Notes: generated by a model not told the origin, from the letters alone. 64,000 nt of DNA from Nemertoderma westbladi (GCA_032718475.1 JAUCBJ010008281.1:1-64000); one strand, 5' to 3'. Shown: positions 1 through 11,500, counted from the stretch's first letter. Program-made: numbers and translations.

Positions 1-3000
1 AAGATTATGCCTGGCTTCTTGAAGTTACGCCGCATGACGACGAGTTCTACCGAGCGTACTAAACCATCATCCGAGATGTGAGTCTCGATGATACGACCTG
101 TCTGCCACCGTTTACGTGGGAGGTCTTGATCTACAATAAGCACCATATCTCCGGCGCTGACGTTTTCTTGCTGCGAAAACCACTTAGTTCGAAGTTGTAG
201 CGTGGGCAGATAATGTTTCTCGAAATGGTCAGCGAAACGACGGGATAGCAACTGCATAAGTTGCCAAGTTCGACGGCAGTATTCGTCTCCGTCGGCAATC
301 TCCGATCGTGGGAGCATGGCTACAGGTTTCTTCAGTAGGAAGTGCGCGGGTGTTAGCGCTTCCAGGGAATCGGGACTCGATGAGACTGGCATAAGCGGTC
401 TCTCGTTGAGATAGGCAGCTATTTCCTCCATTAACGTCCGCAAAAGTTCGTCGGTGAGATACGCGCGGCATGGCACTATAAAGTGAAATGCGGTTTTGAC
501 ACTTCGAATTAATCTCTCCCAACTTCCTCCCCACCAAGGGGCGTCGGCGGCGTTGAAGGTCCAGCTAGACGCTGTTATCCTTAGCTGGTCGTCCACCTGT
601 CTTTGGTTCCAGTCCTTCACGTAAGCCTGTATTTCGTTGTTGGCACCAATGAAGTTCGTTCCCTTATCCGATCTCATGGTATTACTCGTCCCGAAGCGAG
701 CGATCTGTCGGCGTAAACTTAAGACGAAGCTGTTGGTAGATAGATCGTTCACCATATCGAGATGGATGGCTCTACAAGTCATGCATACGAAGATGACACA
801 CCATCTCTTGACTATAGTCCTAGCACGATATACTTCAATAGGGCCAAATAAATCTACCCCAGTATTAGTAAAAGGTGGTTCATAGAAGCTTACTCGTTCC
901 CTAGGTAATTCTGCCTCTCGCTGTGTTAAAGGCCTACTGAATGCTTTCCTACAGGGTATGCAGTTCCTAAGAACTTGGTTCAGAGCTCTACGGGGTTTAT
1001 CAAAATAATAGCGAGTTCGAATTTCGCTAAGAACTCGTTCTCTACCAGCATGATAAAGTTTACTGTGAACATCTACAATCATCTTGATTTGTACTTCAAG
1101 ATTTCTAATGAGTATGGGGAATTTAGTGTCAAAGGATAATGGCGCATTGGTGAGTCTTCCTCCAACACGTATTAACCCATCTATCATTGTGCTAGAGAAT
1201 CGATCCCTTAAGCGCATCTGCGGATTTCTCAACAACAGGAAATACTTTTCGGAATCCTCATAGCATTGCAGGAGTCTCAGTATCTGCTTATTGGTTTCTT
1301 CATGCTCCTGGTGACTAATTTTCTCCTTTAGAAAACGGTCAGATGTCTTATATTTGGGTAAATTTTTAATAACATGAACTTGTGCAGATGTCAATGGAGC
1401 GGTATCACTAGTGGTCTTCGTCCTGGAGTAGTGATGATGAAAACATCGTCTTAAATATGTGACGGCTTTACAGAGCCGATTCCAGGAACTGTAGTGATGC
1501 ATTGCTCTCTGCAGCATGGGTGAGATTCCTTGCGAGACGTCTGGTATTCCAGATTTCCAATCTCTATCTCTAATTTCCACAACAGACTTATTTGTGTTGA
1601 GGGATTGTGGATCCGAAGCATCATTCCCGGAAGTATGTAATACAGATAGATCGATAGTCGGTTTAAATAACTTCGATTTACTCGTCCGGGTTTTAGGTTT
1701 GACTGTCTCCGCTCCCTTGGCTTGTCTAATCTCCGCCGTAGTAAGGTGAGGAGGCCATTCATCCTCTTCCTTGCTCAGGAAGTCGGGTCCACCCAACCAA
1801 TCTGGAGTATCTATCAGTTCCTGTGGAGTTGCTCCCCTGGAGGCGATATCGGCTGGATTAATCGTACCAGGGCAATGTCTCCATTGATCTATCTTTGTGC
1901 GACTAAGAATAATAGCTACCCTGTTAGTAACAAAAACGCTGAACTGACAGACTTCATTGGTTAGATATTCCAACACGAGTAAAGCGTCGGTCCAATAAAC
2001 CGTTTTCTCCAGTGGATAGTCGATTTGTTCCGTTACGTTCCGGCCGATGGCTGTAGCGTATAAAGCCGCCTTTAACTCCGCTCGAGGAACCTTTAACTTG
2101 TTGTTAATCAATGCCTTAGAGGTAACCAAGGCGACTTTGATTCCATCCGGGGTTTCGACTCGCAGATATGCTACTATACCTATTCCCATGTCGCTGGCGT
2201 CTCCAAACACATGGAGTTGATAGGAATACGTAGGAAGAACATGGCCAAAATATGCACGGGAAATTATAAAGTTCTCGATGGCAGGTAGAGAATCTTCCCA
2301 TTTCATCCATTTCTTTAACAATTCTCCCTTAAGCGGATCGTCCCATGAGTGGTTTTCAAGCCACATTTGTTGTACTAAACTCCGAGCAATCAATATAACT
2401 GGGCTAATAAATCCCAATGGGTCGAAATAAGTGCTCAGGATACTTAAACAAATCCGTTTGGTCCGAACTGGATTATCTCGCTGTTTTAACTGAAAAAACA
2501 GGATGTCTCTTTCAGTGTCCCACTTCAAGCCTAGCGTCTTGGTTTCAGGAAGATCGTCCTTTATTAAGTCTAGGTCTTTCGTTCCTCGGTCTTCTACCGG
2601 TATGGCTTCCAGAAACTCACGGGAGTTGCTAGTGAATTTCGTCAGTCGAAATCCACCTCTTTTCAAACACTCTACCGTTCCTTTCGCGACATCTATGGCT
2701 TCTTCTACTGATGGAAGGGACCTTAAATTGTCGTCCATGTATATATTACGTTTTATGTTGTCTATCACTTCTTTTGAGAAGGAGTCTCGGTTGTCATTCG
2801 CAGTGGTTCGCACCACGGAGCAGGCGTTGGAAGGGCTTGATATGATTCCAAAAGCCTGGATGGTCATCCAGTACTCTACCGGTTTCTGATTGAGGTCTCC
2901 TTCAGGCCACCACAGAAATCTCAGGCTGTCTCTATCTCTATCCAGCGCCTTGACTTGTAAGAACATTCCTTCTATATCGGAGGCGAACGCGATGGAATAT

Positions 3001-3524
3001 TGTCTTAATCTTAAAAGTATTCCCAACAAAGATTGGAGTAAGTTGGGTCCTGGTAACAACTCGGAATTGAGGGATTGGCCCATATATAGGGCGGAGCCAT
3101 CGAATACGACTCGTACTTCGTGGGGTTTACCGGGTTTGGGAACGTAATGATGTGTTAAGTAATACGTTCTCTCAGTCACTGGTGTTCCTTCCGGTACTCG
3201 CTCCGCGTATCCCTTTGTTATAAATTTCTTCAGCTGAGTTTGGTACATTTCTTTCACTGAAGCATTAGCTGTAAGTCGTCGATGTAATTGAGCGATTCTT
3301 TTCTCTGCCAAAGGTCTGTTATTTATAAATCTAGGTTCTCGTTTTCGAAATGGTAGGCCGATTTCATATCTACCTTGGTCCTTTAAAAAACGTGTAGTTG
3401 TTTCCTGGATTTGCTTGGCTCTTTCTTCTTCTATCGATAGGGCCTTATTATATGAATTAGGCTCTACCAGTTCTTGAGTAAAGAATCGTACGGCTAGTTC
3501 GTCCCGAGTTCTAGCGTTGTAGCG
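1..3524 (-). CDS. pol: BEL/Pao pol: reverse transcriptase, RNase H and integrase, partial
   Basis: I translated the minus strand from 3524 to the left edge and found one open frame of about 1,174 codons with no stop, running off the window. It begins with a segment leading into the RT. The RT active site reads YMDD (about 2730-2741). RNase H follows, with FGDAS (about 2193-2207), PRAEL and WTDA supplying the acidic residues. The conserved INPADIASRG segment of BEL/Pao elements is near 1820-1860. Integrase has an HHCC zinc-binding part (H-x4-H near 1060, C-x2-C near 955) and a D-D-E core: GVDLFGP near 845-860, RSDKGTNF near 651-676, GGSWERL near 510-530. A C-terminal domain of the DUF5641 kind lies at about 20-190. 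All catalytic residues I can check are present. A TAG at 3525-3527 and a frame change separate this frame from gag-protease, so normal Gag-Pol expression is probably lost. Confidence 0.88.
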
Positions 3525-3546
3525 CTATATCTCATCGTTTAGTTCG

Positions 3547-5229
3547 TCATTGTAAGCAATGGGTTCCGATGGGCGAATCAGTTGACATCACCTGATTTTT
3601 CCAAGTTTGGTTTTCTGTAAGTAGGTCGATTGTGTTCTCTTCATCGAAGAGTTGGTAGATGTCGTCATTATCTGAGGAGTATGGTGTTTCCTCAGTTAGT
3701 TCGTCCACCTCACTGCTCTCCACTTCCCAATCGTTTACTTGGCATATTCGTTCTTGTGGCATTCTCTCTTCGAGAGTCCTGTGGGAAGGGCCAGTAAAGT
3801 ACCAACCTACTCTAGTTCTTACCGCATAGGTTTGCAGTGGCTGCGGTTGAGCAGGCCGTTTCTCCAATGTTTCGAGCGCCTCATGCACGTTTTGGCCGAT
3901 GAGTATTTGCACTCCAGGATAATCTGTCTGGAATCGAGGTATCTTAAGATGTTGGATACTCTCATCTTCGTCCCAATTATAAAGGTCTGCCTGAGTAGTA
4001 GCGAAGTTCTTTATAGCCACCATTTTTACCGACCTTACACCTTGTGCTCCTAATTTATCCTGGGGGGTGGACAACACACCTACATAGTAATCTGCCGTTA
4101 GGGTAGATTTCCAAACCTGCATAATTCCTGACATATTCAATTTAGTCCGGAATTTGGGTTGTCCAGCAAAGATATCTTCGGCTAGTTCTTGATCGATGAA
4201 TGTTCCTGTGCTGCCGGAGTCAAGGAGTGCGTTCACTATGTAACTGTGGTTAGGACCGTGAACCCTTACCTGCACTACAGGAAATTCTCTGATTCCTACG
4301 TTGGAAGTTGGAGCTTTCCAAGATGGTTGTTTGGCAAAAGTAGTTGGGGGAAACTCATTGTTGGTGTCCTTTTCATAAGTAAGTGCTCGATACACTGCGG
4401 TATTGATTAGATAACAGGATTCGTTGGCGTCGGAGAATTCGTCAGTATAGATTCCTTCCATCTCAGATTCTTGATCAGTGTCGTTTACATCACTGAATTG
4501 GACATGTAGTTCGGGCTCACTTACCTGGCTCGGGTTGTCTCGGTCGCACTCACTGTGTAACAAGATGTGATGTTTCGCGCTACATTTTGCACACTTTACG
4601 TCGGAGTAACAGGTTCGCCGTTGGTGTCCTGGTCTGAGGCAATTATAGCATAACCGCTTATCCCATACGACTGCACGTCTGTCTACAAGGGATTTCTTTA
4701 GAAATTCAGCACACGCACTCAAACGGTGGGTACCGTCGCACAGCGCACAGCTAGGTTTTATGTTACTCACTTTACCTTGGGTAACCTGATGCACTCTCGT
4801 TCTTTGTTCGGGCTTTCTTACGTGCATTCTGTTAGGGGACTGAGGAGGGGTCTTGGCAACCTGTTCTCTCCTATCGTTGGTTCGAGCTTTGTATTTACTT
4901 ACGTCTTTTGAGGTTTTGCCAACATAGTAAGATCGATCAGTGTCTTTCCCGCTGTCCTCTTCTAGAGAAGCTTGGCTTTCGCCGTCGTCAGTGTAACACA
5001 CCGGTGTTACTCTTCTCCTAGAAGCGGGTTTCTCACTTACCTTATTTTCCGATGTTTTCTCTCTGGACTGCTTGATGAGTTGTAGTTTTACTTCACCATC
5101 TAAGAAGGACATGAGATCAGCCATGGTAGGGCTTCGTCGTTGTTGTTCATTCATGTACAACACTTTCTTGTCCCAGCGTGTACATACTCCACCCTTTGGT
5201 AAAGTAGAGACTACGGCTCCAATAACCAT
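3547..5229 (-). CDS. BEL/Pao Gag C-terminus: zinc knuckles and aspartic protease
   Basis: This 560-codon open segment continues the Gag frame after an in-frame stop. It carries cysteine/histidine knuckles (CALCDGTHRLSAC, CYNCLRPGHQRRTC and a CxxC-x3-H-x4-H variant) that would bind the RNA genome. A retropepsin-like aspartic protease follows, with the active site LLDSGSTGTFID (DUF1758 type). It ends at a stop at 3547-3549. The pol frame overlaps this end in another frame, so at least one small indel has occurred. The equivalent part of the right element (about 57900-59470) is very similar and is continuous with the upstream Gag. This segment is thus half of a broken ORF rather than a separate gene. 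Confidence 0.85.
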   Translation of the reverse strand: MVIGAVVSTLPKGGVCTRWDKKVLYMNEQQRRSPTMADLMSFLDGEVKLQLIKQSREKTSENKVSEKPASRRRVTPVCYTDDGESQASLEEDSGKDTDRSYYVGKTSKDVSKYKARTNDRREQVAKTPPQSPNRMHVRKPEQRTRVHQVTQGKVSNIKPSCALCDGTHRLSACAEFLKKSLVDRRAVVWDKRLCYNCLRPGHQRRTCYSDVKCAKCSAKHHILLHSECDRDNPSQVSEPELHVQFSDVNDTDQESEMEGIYTDEFSDANESCYLINTAVYRALTYEKDTNNEFPPTTFAKQPSWKAPTSNVGIREFPVVQVRVHGPNHSYIVNALLDSGSTGTFIDQELAEDIFAGQPKFRTKLNMSGIMQVWKSTLTADYYVGVLSTPQDKLGAQGVRSVKMVAIKNFATTQADLYNWDEDESIQHLKIPRFQTDYPGVQILIGQNVHEALETLEKRPAQPQPLQTYAVRTRVGWYFTGPSHRTLEERMPQERICQVNDWEVESSEVDELTEETPYSSDNDDIYQLFDEENTIDLLTENQTWKNQVMSTDSPIGTHCLQ

Positions 5230-5241
5230 GGAACTCTGATA

Positions 5242-7389
5242 TTAATGAGACTTACCTAACCAGTCCAATTGTCTACAGATCTCCTGAATCTCATCGGAAA
5301 ACTCTATAATCCCGCTACTAAGGAAGTTTCGGGGGGCTACTAATTTTGCATACAAATACTTAGCTATGTTATCCTTGTTACCATACCTGATGTTTAATGT
5401 ATCCCAAACTTGTCTTAATCCTTCTGGATGTCCAATAAACTTTAACGCCATTAACTTGGGAGGTCCTTCCAAGCACTTGATGAGGAACCTAAGTTTCTCT
5501 CCGTTAGATAGTACAGAGTTCTGTATGCTGTCTTTGTAATATTCATTGAAAGGTAACCATTTCATCTCATCTCCATTGAATTTGACGATCTCTCCCACTT
5601 TGACCGCTTGGCGGGCTTCTGTTCTAGCCATCTGACGCGTAAAGCTTTCTTGGGCCATCGTGTTATTTAATATCGAATTATCGGTATATAAATTTCTCGG
5701 ATCATTATCAGGTCTATAGGGAATATCATTAACAACAGATTTATAATCACCCTTAATAGGGTTTGCTATAGGAGTTTCTACTTCACTAGCAGTATAGATG
5801 CGTGTAGGCTCCACACCTTGCGCATGTAATACTTCAGACCTAACAGGTTGACACAATGTTACTGGGGGTATTGGTATGCCCTTTTGTATGTTGACTAATT
5901 TGTCGCGTTCTAGTGCGATACTTTGCTGCACTTCTTGCAATTCTGCCCTACCTTCCCTTACTGTTCCCTTAAGTTGGTGGACAGTCTCCTGCATCTGTCC
6001 GAGCAGGAGATTCATCCCCCGCCGTCCCTCCTCTACCCACTCGACCGCCGAAGCGGGAGTCGCCAACATTGTAGCGGGCTGACGCGGGACGACGGGAGAC
6101 AAATCTTTGATTTCTCTCTCAGCTTCCAGGACAGGGATATTCTCATGGACTGTTCTACCGGGTACAGGCAGTGTAGTACTGTGTAAAGGGAACTTAGAGT
6201 TAAGCTCTGGAAGTACAGGGGTCTCTAGCACAGGAGTGACTTTGGGAACGACAGGCCTAATTATTTCAGGCTCATCAACTATAGTAGGGAGTTTTTTGAC
6301 CTTAATAATTTGGTCTGTAGGTTCTATACTACTTAAGTCGGTGCTAGCTAATTGTCTTCTAACAGCTGGGGGCAAATCAGGCAATTTGTGACGGTAAGAT
6401 GTTTTTCTACGCCTGCTTAGACGAGATCTATTTCCTCCGCCTTCAGGATCGGTGGTTTCGCTTTCCTCCGATGATGTGTATTCTTGGCGTTTGGGAGTAG
6501 ATCGACTCATCATCTGCATTTGACTAGCAGTTAACTGTTTATTTATGCAGTCTTGCGTCTCTTGCAGATTTTCCAACTCCAGTTGGGTAGTCGCCTCAGA
6601 CGCTCTCCGTTCTGCTTCTGCCACTGCCTTTGCCGCCTTTCTTTCTGCTTCTGCTTCTGCCATTGCCGCTGTTACTGCTGCTGCCTTTCGGTCCTCTATC
6701 CGTTTTTTCTTTACTTGTTCTTCTTGGACTATAGCGAGGCGGAGTTTTTCATCAAATTTAGCTTGGTTTGCAGCTAACATTTCCGCATCGATTGCGTCCA
6801 ACACAAGCTTGGTTCCTTCACTATTAGGGCGAAGTCCAGACAGTCGTCTCCTGAACTCTTCGTCTCCTAGGAATCGCTGATAGTCTGACAGATAGATGTC
6901 AATGGCGTCTCTAGTTCGCGGCTTCTCTGCTGCTGTTAATTCGCTTTCCACTTCGCTTTCCACTTCGCTTTCCACTTGAGAAGAAGTGGCGTCGGTTGAT
7001 TCTTCATAGGTTGGCCGCTCATCATAAACCGTATCCGCTATCTTCGCTCCGCGTTCAGGCGTCCGCTCAACAGTATACGAACTACTGGAGCTATCGGGCC
7101 ACTGAGAACTAGGTTCTTGGCTAGGATGTTGCTGCTGTTTGACAGCTGCTTCTTGATCCCGCTTGACTTGGGCCCGAGTGCCGATGATAGACCTACGTTG
7201 TTCTACTAGCCTAGGGTCTGACACTACTACTGTAGGGATGGCCTTTTTTACAATAGTAGGTGACTTAGACTTGGATCTAGGATGTACTATACTTGGATCT
7301 GGGTCACTGATCTTTTTAAGACACTGTCTAACAGTCATTCTAACACTTTCTAAGAGACTATCCGACAGTGATTGGGTTGTGTCTGACAT
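5242..7389 (-). CDS. gag: BEL/Pao Gag N-terminal part (DUF1759 type)
   Basis: The ORF has 715 codons and starts at the ATG at 7389, which aligns with the start of the right element's ORF (MSD-x-T-x-SLSDS). The N-terminal half is acidic and low-complexity, with a charged, Ala/Glu/Lys-rich stretch predicted to be a coiled coil (about residues 195-290). A second helical stretch lies near residues 460-500. The C-terminal ~120 residues hold the Gag capsid-like DUF1759 region (FNGDEMKWLPF and following). It ends in TAA at 5239-5241, where the right element has a GAA glutamate codon in the same frame. This is therefore a nonsense mutation within a once longer Gag-protease ORF. Gag would assemble the retrotransposon particle in the cytoplasm. 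Confidence 0.87.
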   Translation of the reverse strand: MSDTTQSLSDSLLESVRMTVRQCLKKISDPDPSIVHPRSKSKSPTIVKKAIPTVVVSDPRLVEQRRSIIGTRAQVKRDQEAAVKQQQHPSQEPSSQWPDSSSSSYTVERTPERGAKIADTVYDERPTYEESTDATSSQVESEVESEVESELTAAEKPRTRDAIDIYLSDYQRFLGDEEFRRRLSGLRPNSEGTKLVLDAIDAEMLAANQAKFDEKLRLAIVQEEQVKKKRIEDRKAAAVTAAMAEAEAERKAAKAVAEAERRASEATTQLELENLQETQDCINKQLTASQMQMMSRSTPKRQEYTSSEESETTDPEGGGNRSRLSRRRKTSYRHKLPDLPPAVRRQLASTDLSSIEPTDQIIKVKKLPTIVDEPEIIRPVVPKVTPVLETPVLPELNSKFPLHSTTLPVPGRTVHENIPVLEAEREIKDLSPVVPRQPATMLATPASAVEWVEEGRRGMNLLLGQMQETVHQLKGTVREGRAELQEVQQSIALERDKLVNIQKGIPIPPVTLCQPVRSEVLHAQGVEPTRIYTASEVETPIANPIKGDYKSVVNDIPYRPDNDPRNLYTDNSILNNTMAQESFTRQMARTEARQAVKVGEIVKFNGDEMKWLPFNEYYKDSIQNSVLSNGEKLRFLIKCLEGPPKLMALKFIGHPEGLRQVWDTLNIRYGNKDNIAKYLYAKLVAPRNFLSSGIIEFSDEIQEICRQLDWLGKSH

Positions 7390-8160
7390 GTTTGTTTACA
7401 CAGTTGAATGCCTACGGCTATAAATACAGTTAAAGCAAGTCTAGTAATTCAGTATCACTGTTAGCCTAATAATTAATTACCGATACTGCTACTCAGTGTA
7501 GCGTGATATATATAATATATTAGAATACCGGTATGCTTATAGTATATATATAAGTATTATTACAGACTAGATTTGTCACAGAGTACCGGTATATAATTTT
7601 AGCACAAATATATATAAATATATAATAGGCCTATCGTGAATACCGGTATACAGCTTACACTTATAGTATATATAAGTATAATTATGAACTAGAATTAATT
7701 ACAGAATACCGGTATGATTTCAGCACAAATTTATAGAAATAAATATAATAAGCCTATGGTAAATACCGGTATGTCAATTATTTTAGAATAATTGAATTTC
7801 TGAATATTTTAGGGTTACTTGGTTACTTTAACTTACTTTATTACCGTTATTTAAGCAGTAGTCCGTCCAACTGATATTGAGACCTAGTTGTTTTATGGCA
7901 GGCCTACTATTTATAAATCGTTTGAGTTGATTTATAATATTTATATACCCGTTTAAAATGGGTTTTGTCAATATTTGAAATAAATGTTATTATTTCTGGG
8001 GGAGTCACTACACAGAAGCTGTACGCTCTCAGTGAAGTGCTACCTATGGGACACTAAAACAGATAATTCTAATTTACCTAAGTTCCTTAATACTAAAAAT
8101 TACTTACGATACGGGTGAGATTAAATCTCTAATTAAACACAACAAAAATATTACGTACGA
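7390..8160 (-). mobile_element. BEL 5' leader adjoining gag, with TACCGGTA palindromes
   Basis: This noncoding sequence upstream of the left gag aligns, inverted, with 55020-55660 upstream of the right gag. Between about 7520 and 7780 it holds five copies of an 8-bp palindrome TACCGGTA or close variants, spaced 60-70 bp apart and alternating with runs of TATATA. The right element has three copies. I could not place a primer-binding site or decide where the LTR ends, because no second left LTR is in view. Confidence 0.7.
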
Positions 8161-8163
8161 AAG

Positions 8164-8686
8164 AACAGTAGGCTTAGGTTTCTATACAGAAATAAAAATA
8201 GTTTAAACACCGACTCCCGCAAGTTACTTTGCTCTTCTTTAATACAGTGTCAGAGTGTCACATGGACTATGCGTGCTCTTGTTGGTATGAAGGTTTAACC
8301 AAACAGCTTAAATGTAAATTACAAGTATCTCAGAATAAAGTAGTACGATTTATTAAAGACTACAAACCTAGGCACCACCTAACTCCAGATGACTTTTCTG
8401 AATCTGGACTACTTAACTTAGATAGTAGAGTTAAGCAGCTATGCCTTAACCATGTGCATAAAGTGTATAATGGTAAATGTCCCAATTAATTAAAACAAAA
8501 ATTCAACAGAGTACGCAATACACACTCTTAAAGTACCAGAGCTAGTGCTTCAAACTTTTACCTCCCGAATTGTAAATCCTTTGAATCTGATACTTTCTTT
8601 TTTAACGGCATTAAAAATTGGAACGCTTTGCCTAATGAAATTAAAAACCTAAATAACAAAAAATCTAAACCTAAATAATAATTTAT
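8164..8686 (+). pseudogene. LINE 3' fragment (copy in the island)
   Basis: The sequence is essentially identical to 16030-16552. It encodes the C-terminal region that follows the RT in CR1/Jockey-like non-LTR elements (HMDYACSCWYEGL, then LNLDSRVKQLCLNHVHKVYNG). The frame is broken upstream of 8229 and by a stop at 8487-8489, so it is not functional. It adjoins EGF intron sequence at its 3' end exactly as in the 16-kb copy. This shows that the two were copied as a unit after the LINE had inserted. Confidence 0.8.
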
Positions 8687-8770
8687 CAATAAATTATATG
8701 TAAGTCAATATCCATTCAGTTTGAAATATATATAAATTATTGAGAATAATTTATATTTTCATTAAATTAG

Positions 8771-10066
8771 ATGATGATGAATGCGATAGTGGTACAAACA
8801 ATTGCCACAATAATGCCATCTGTACAAATGATGATGGTGGATTCACATGTGATTGCATTTTAGGCTATTCTGGAGATGGTGTATCATGCACTGGTAAGTT
8901 AATGACATAATAATTTTTAACCAATAAAAAATGTGCAAGTCAATGTCCATTGAGTTTTAGATTTATATAAATTAGCGAAACATTTTAATTAATCATTTAA
9001 TTTAGATGATGATGAATGCAATAGCGGTACACACAATTGCCACAGTAATGCCATCTGTACAAATGATGATGGTGGTTTCACATGTGATTGCATTTTAGGC
9101 TATTCTGGAGATGGTGTATCATGCACTGGTAAGTTAATCACATAATAATTTATATCCAATAAAAAATGTGCAAGTCAATATCCATTGAGTTTGAAATATA
9201 TATAAATTAATGAGAAAAATTTATCTTTTCATTTAAATTAGATGATGATGAATGCGATAGCGGTACAAACAATTGCCACAATAATGCCATCTGTACAAAT
9301 GATGATGGTGGATTCACATGTGATTGCATTTTAGGCTATTCTGGAGATGGTGTATCATGCACTGGTAAGTTAATCACATAATAATTTATATCAATAAAAA
9401 ATGTTCAAGTCAATGTCCATTGAGTTTGAAATATATATAAATTAATGAGAAAAATTTATCTTTTCATTTAAATTAGATGATGATGAATGCGATAGCGGTA
9501 CAAACAATTGCCACAATAATGCCATCTGTACAAATGATGATGGTGGATTCACATGTGATTGCATTTTAGGCTATTCTGGAGATGGTGTATCATGCACTGG
9601 TAAGTTAATCACATAATAATATATCAATAAAAAATGTGCATGTCAATATCCATTGAGTTTGAAATATATATAAATTAATGAGAAAAATTATATTTTCATT
9701 TAAATTAGATGACAATGAATGCGATAGCGGTACACACAATTGCCACAATAATGCCATTTGTACAAATGATGATGGTGGATTCACATGTGATTGCATTTCA
9801 GGCTATTCTGGAGATGGTGTATCATGCACTGGTAAGTTAATGACATAATGATTTTTAACCAATAAAAAATGTGCAAGTCAATATCCATTGAGTTTTAGAT
9901 TTATATAAATTAGCGAAACATTATAATTAATCATTTAATTTAGATAATGATGAATGCGATAGCGGTACAAACAATTGCCACAATAATGCCATCTGTACAA
10001 ATGATGATGGTGGATTCACATGTGATTGCATTTTAGGCTATTCTGGAGATGGTGTATCATGCACTG
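8771..10066 (+). pseudogene. Six EGF-like exons displaced into the left BEL element
   Basis: Exons start at 8771, 9006, 9242, 9477, 9709 and 9944. Each is 123 bp, preceded by TTAG and followed by GTAAGTTA. Each encodes one cbEGF module of the D-x-D-E-C type with six cysteines. The first five match exons 1-5 of the main array. The sixth switches partway to a different module and intron type like that at 23249-23480. Individual exons look intact. They sit inside a retrotransposon and are followed by a foldback, so I infer that they are not part of a working transcript. Confidence 0.75.
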
Positions 10067-10067
10067 G

Positions 10068-10310
10068 TAAGTTAATCACATAATAATTTATCAATAAATT
10101 GTATGTAAGTCAATATCCATTGAGTTTGAAATACATATAAATTATTGAGAATAATTTATATTTTCATTAAATTAGATGACGATGAACTCGATTCATCGTC
10201 ATCTAATTTAATGAAAATATAAATTATTCTCAATAATTTATATGTATTTCAAACTCAATGGATATTGACTTACATACAATTTATTGATAAATTATTATGT
10301 GATTAACTTA
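10068..10310. repeat. Perfect 119-bp inverted repeat (foldback) with 5-bp spacer
   Basis: Arm 10068-10186 (an EGF intron plus the first 11 bases of the next exon) is followed by CTCGA at 10187-10191, then its exact reverse complement at 10192-10310. By eye the arms are identical over all 119 bases. The second arm ends where BEL sequence resumes. Confidence 0.93.
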
Positions 10311-10974
10311 TTTTAGGGTAATTTTACAGGAAGTCTACAAACCAGTCTAACAAAGGGTTAGAATTCTGTTTATTACAACGGACAGGGTACTACGGTATTT
10401 GAAAATAATAAGTAGTAGTAAATATATTGCACTGTCCAGATAGGAAAATACCACCGCCTGACGACCTATAGCCGTATCGCTATAGGTACTACGTTATGTA
10501 TCACGGAGTGTTCCTACCTGGAAGTTAATTACCGCGGACTACCAGATCCAACGTGCCTATTAACCACTTTACAACACATATATACTGCCTACACACTAAT
10601 TACCTTCGGAAAGTACTGTACACTAAACCCTAAATTAGGTACAAGTACTGGTACAACAAATAATCAGTAGTTAAATATACTTGAACAGTTAAAAGAACCA
10701 CGGCATCGGCTGGAGTGACCGAAGCACAAAGTCACCAGTCTTTTCCTACGCCAAGCAGCCCGTGTAGTACCGGGGTTAATTTAACTATAACGGTATGTGT
10801 AACAAACACAATTACTGTAGGAATAAACTTGGGGACATGAATGTTGCGAATAATCGCATAAACTCTGAATAATAAATATTACGCTACCCGTACAGAATAC
10901 TCAAACAAATACAAACCAAACGCTGGCAGACTACCACCAAGCCTAAATAAACTACCGTACGTGTAGATTCCGAA

Positions 10975-11500
10975 ATGGTTAGTTAGTATGCGTTCTAACA
11001 CGGTAGTACGACTTATTCTTTAAGAGGGGATTGACCTTACAGCTATGGCTGCCCCAACTTACTAACTGGCACTTTATCAGACAAACTCTACACACGCAGC
11101 AATCTCTTCAGACCTAATAATAGCTAGACAACAATCCAGCCTACAAAATATCTGAGTAATAACTATTACGGTACCTGAACAGACCACACAAACAAACACA
11201 GGCCTAAACGCTGGCAGAATACTGTCAAGCCTAAATAAACTACAGTATGTGCAGATTCCAAAATGGTTAGTTAGTATGCGTTCTAACACGGTAGTACGAC
11301 TTATTCTTTAAGAGGGGATTGACCTTACAGCTATGGCTGCCCCAACTTACTAACTGGCACTCTATCGGACAAACTCTACACACGCCGTAATCTCTCCAAA
11401 CCCAACAACAATCCGACAACAGTCCGGCCTACAGTTATCTGAACAATCTGAGCAGACTTACACGTCTTCAGCTCAATATTAACTTACTAGGAAATAAAAC
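10975..11500 (-). repeat. Tandem ~287-bp module in BEL 5' region (left)
   Basis: The block containing GGTTAGTTAGTATGCGTTC and CAACTTACTAACTGGCAC occurs twice, about 287 bp apart (10975 and 11262). The right element carries the same duplication at about the same period (53403 and 53691), so it predates the split of the two copies. Confidence 0.8.

Larger units (their letters stand above)
8161..10310 (+). other. Inserted LINE-tail/EGF-exon island inside the left BEL 5' region
   Basis: The left BEL 5' region aligns with the right element up to about 8160 and again from 10311. The intervening 2.15 kb has no counterpart there. The insert begins within a LINE (AACAGTAGGCTTAGG at 8164), continues through the LINE 3' end and six EGF exons, and ends in an inverted copy of its last intron. 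From 8164 to about 9960 it matches 16030-17826 almost base for base (offset 7866), across the LINE/EGF-intron junction. It is therefore a pasted copy of the genomic segment at the start of the main array. No duplicated target site is obvious. Confidence 0.85.

Noticed and set aside
229-537. Short minus- and plus-strand frames within 229-3147
   Set aside because: They lie in other frames over the BEL pol, whose RT, RNase H and integrase motifs read in the continuous minus frame from 3524.
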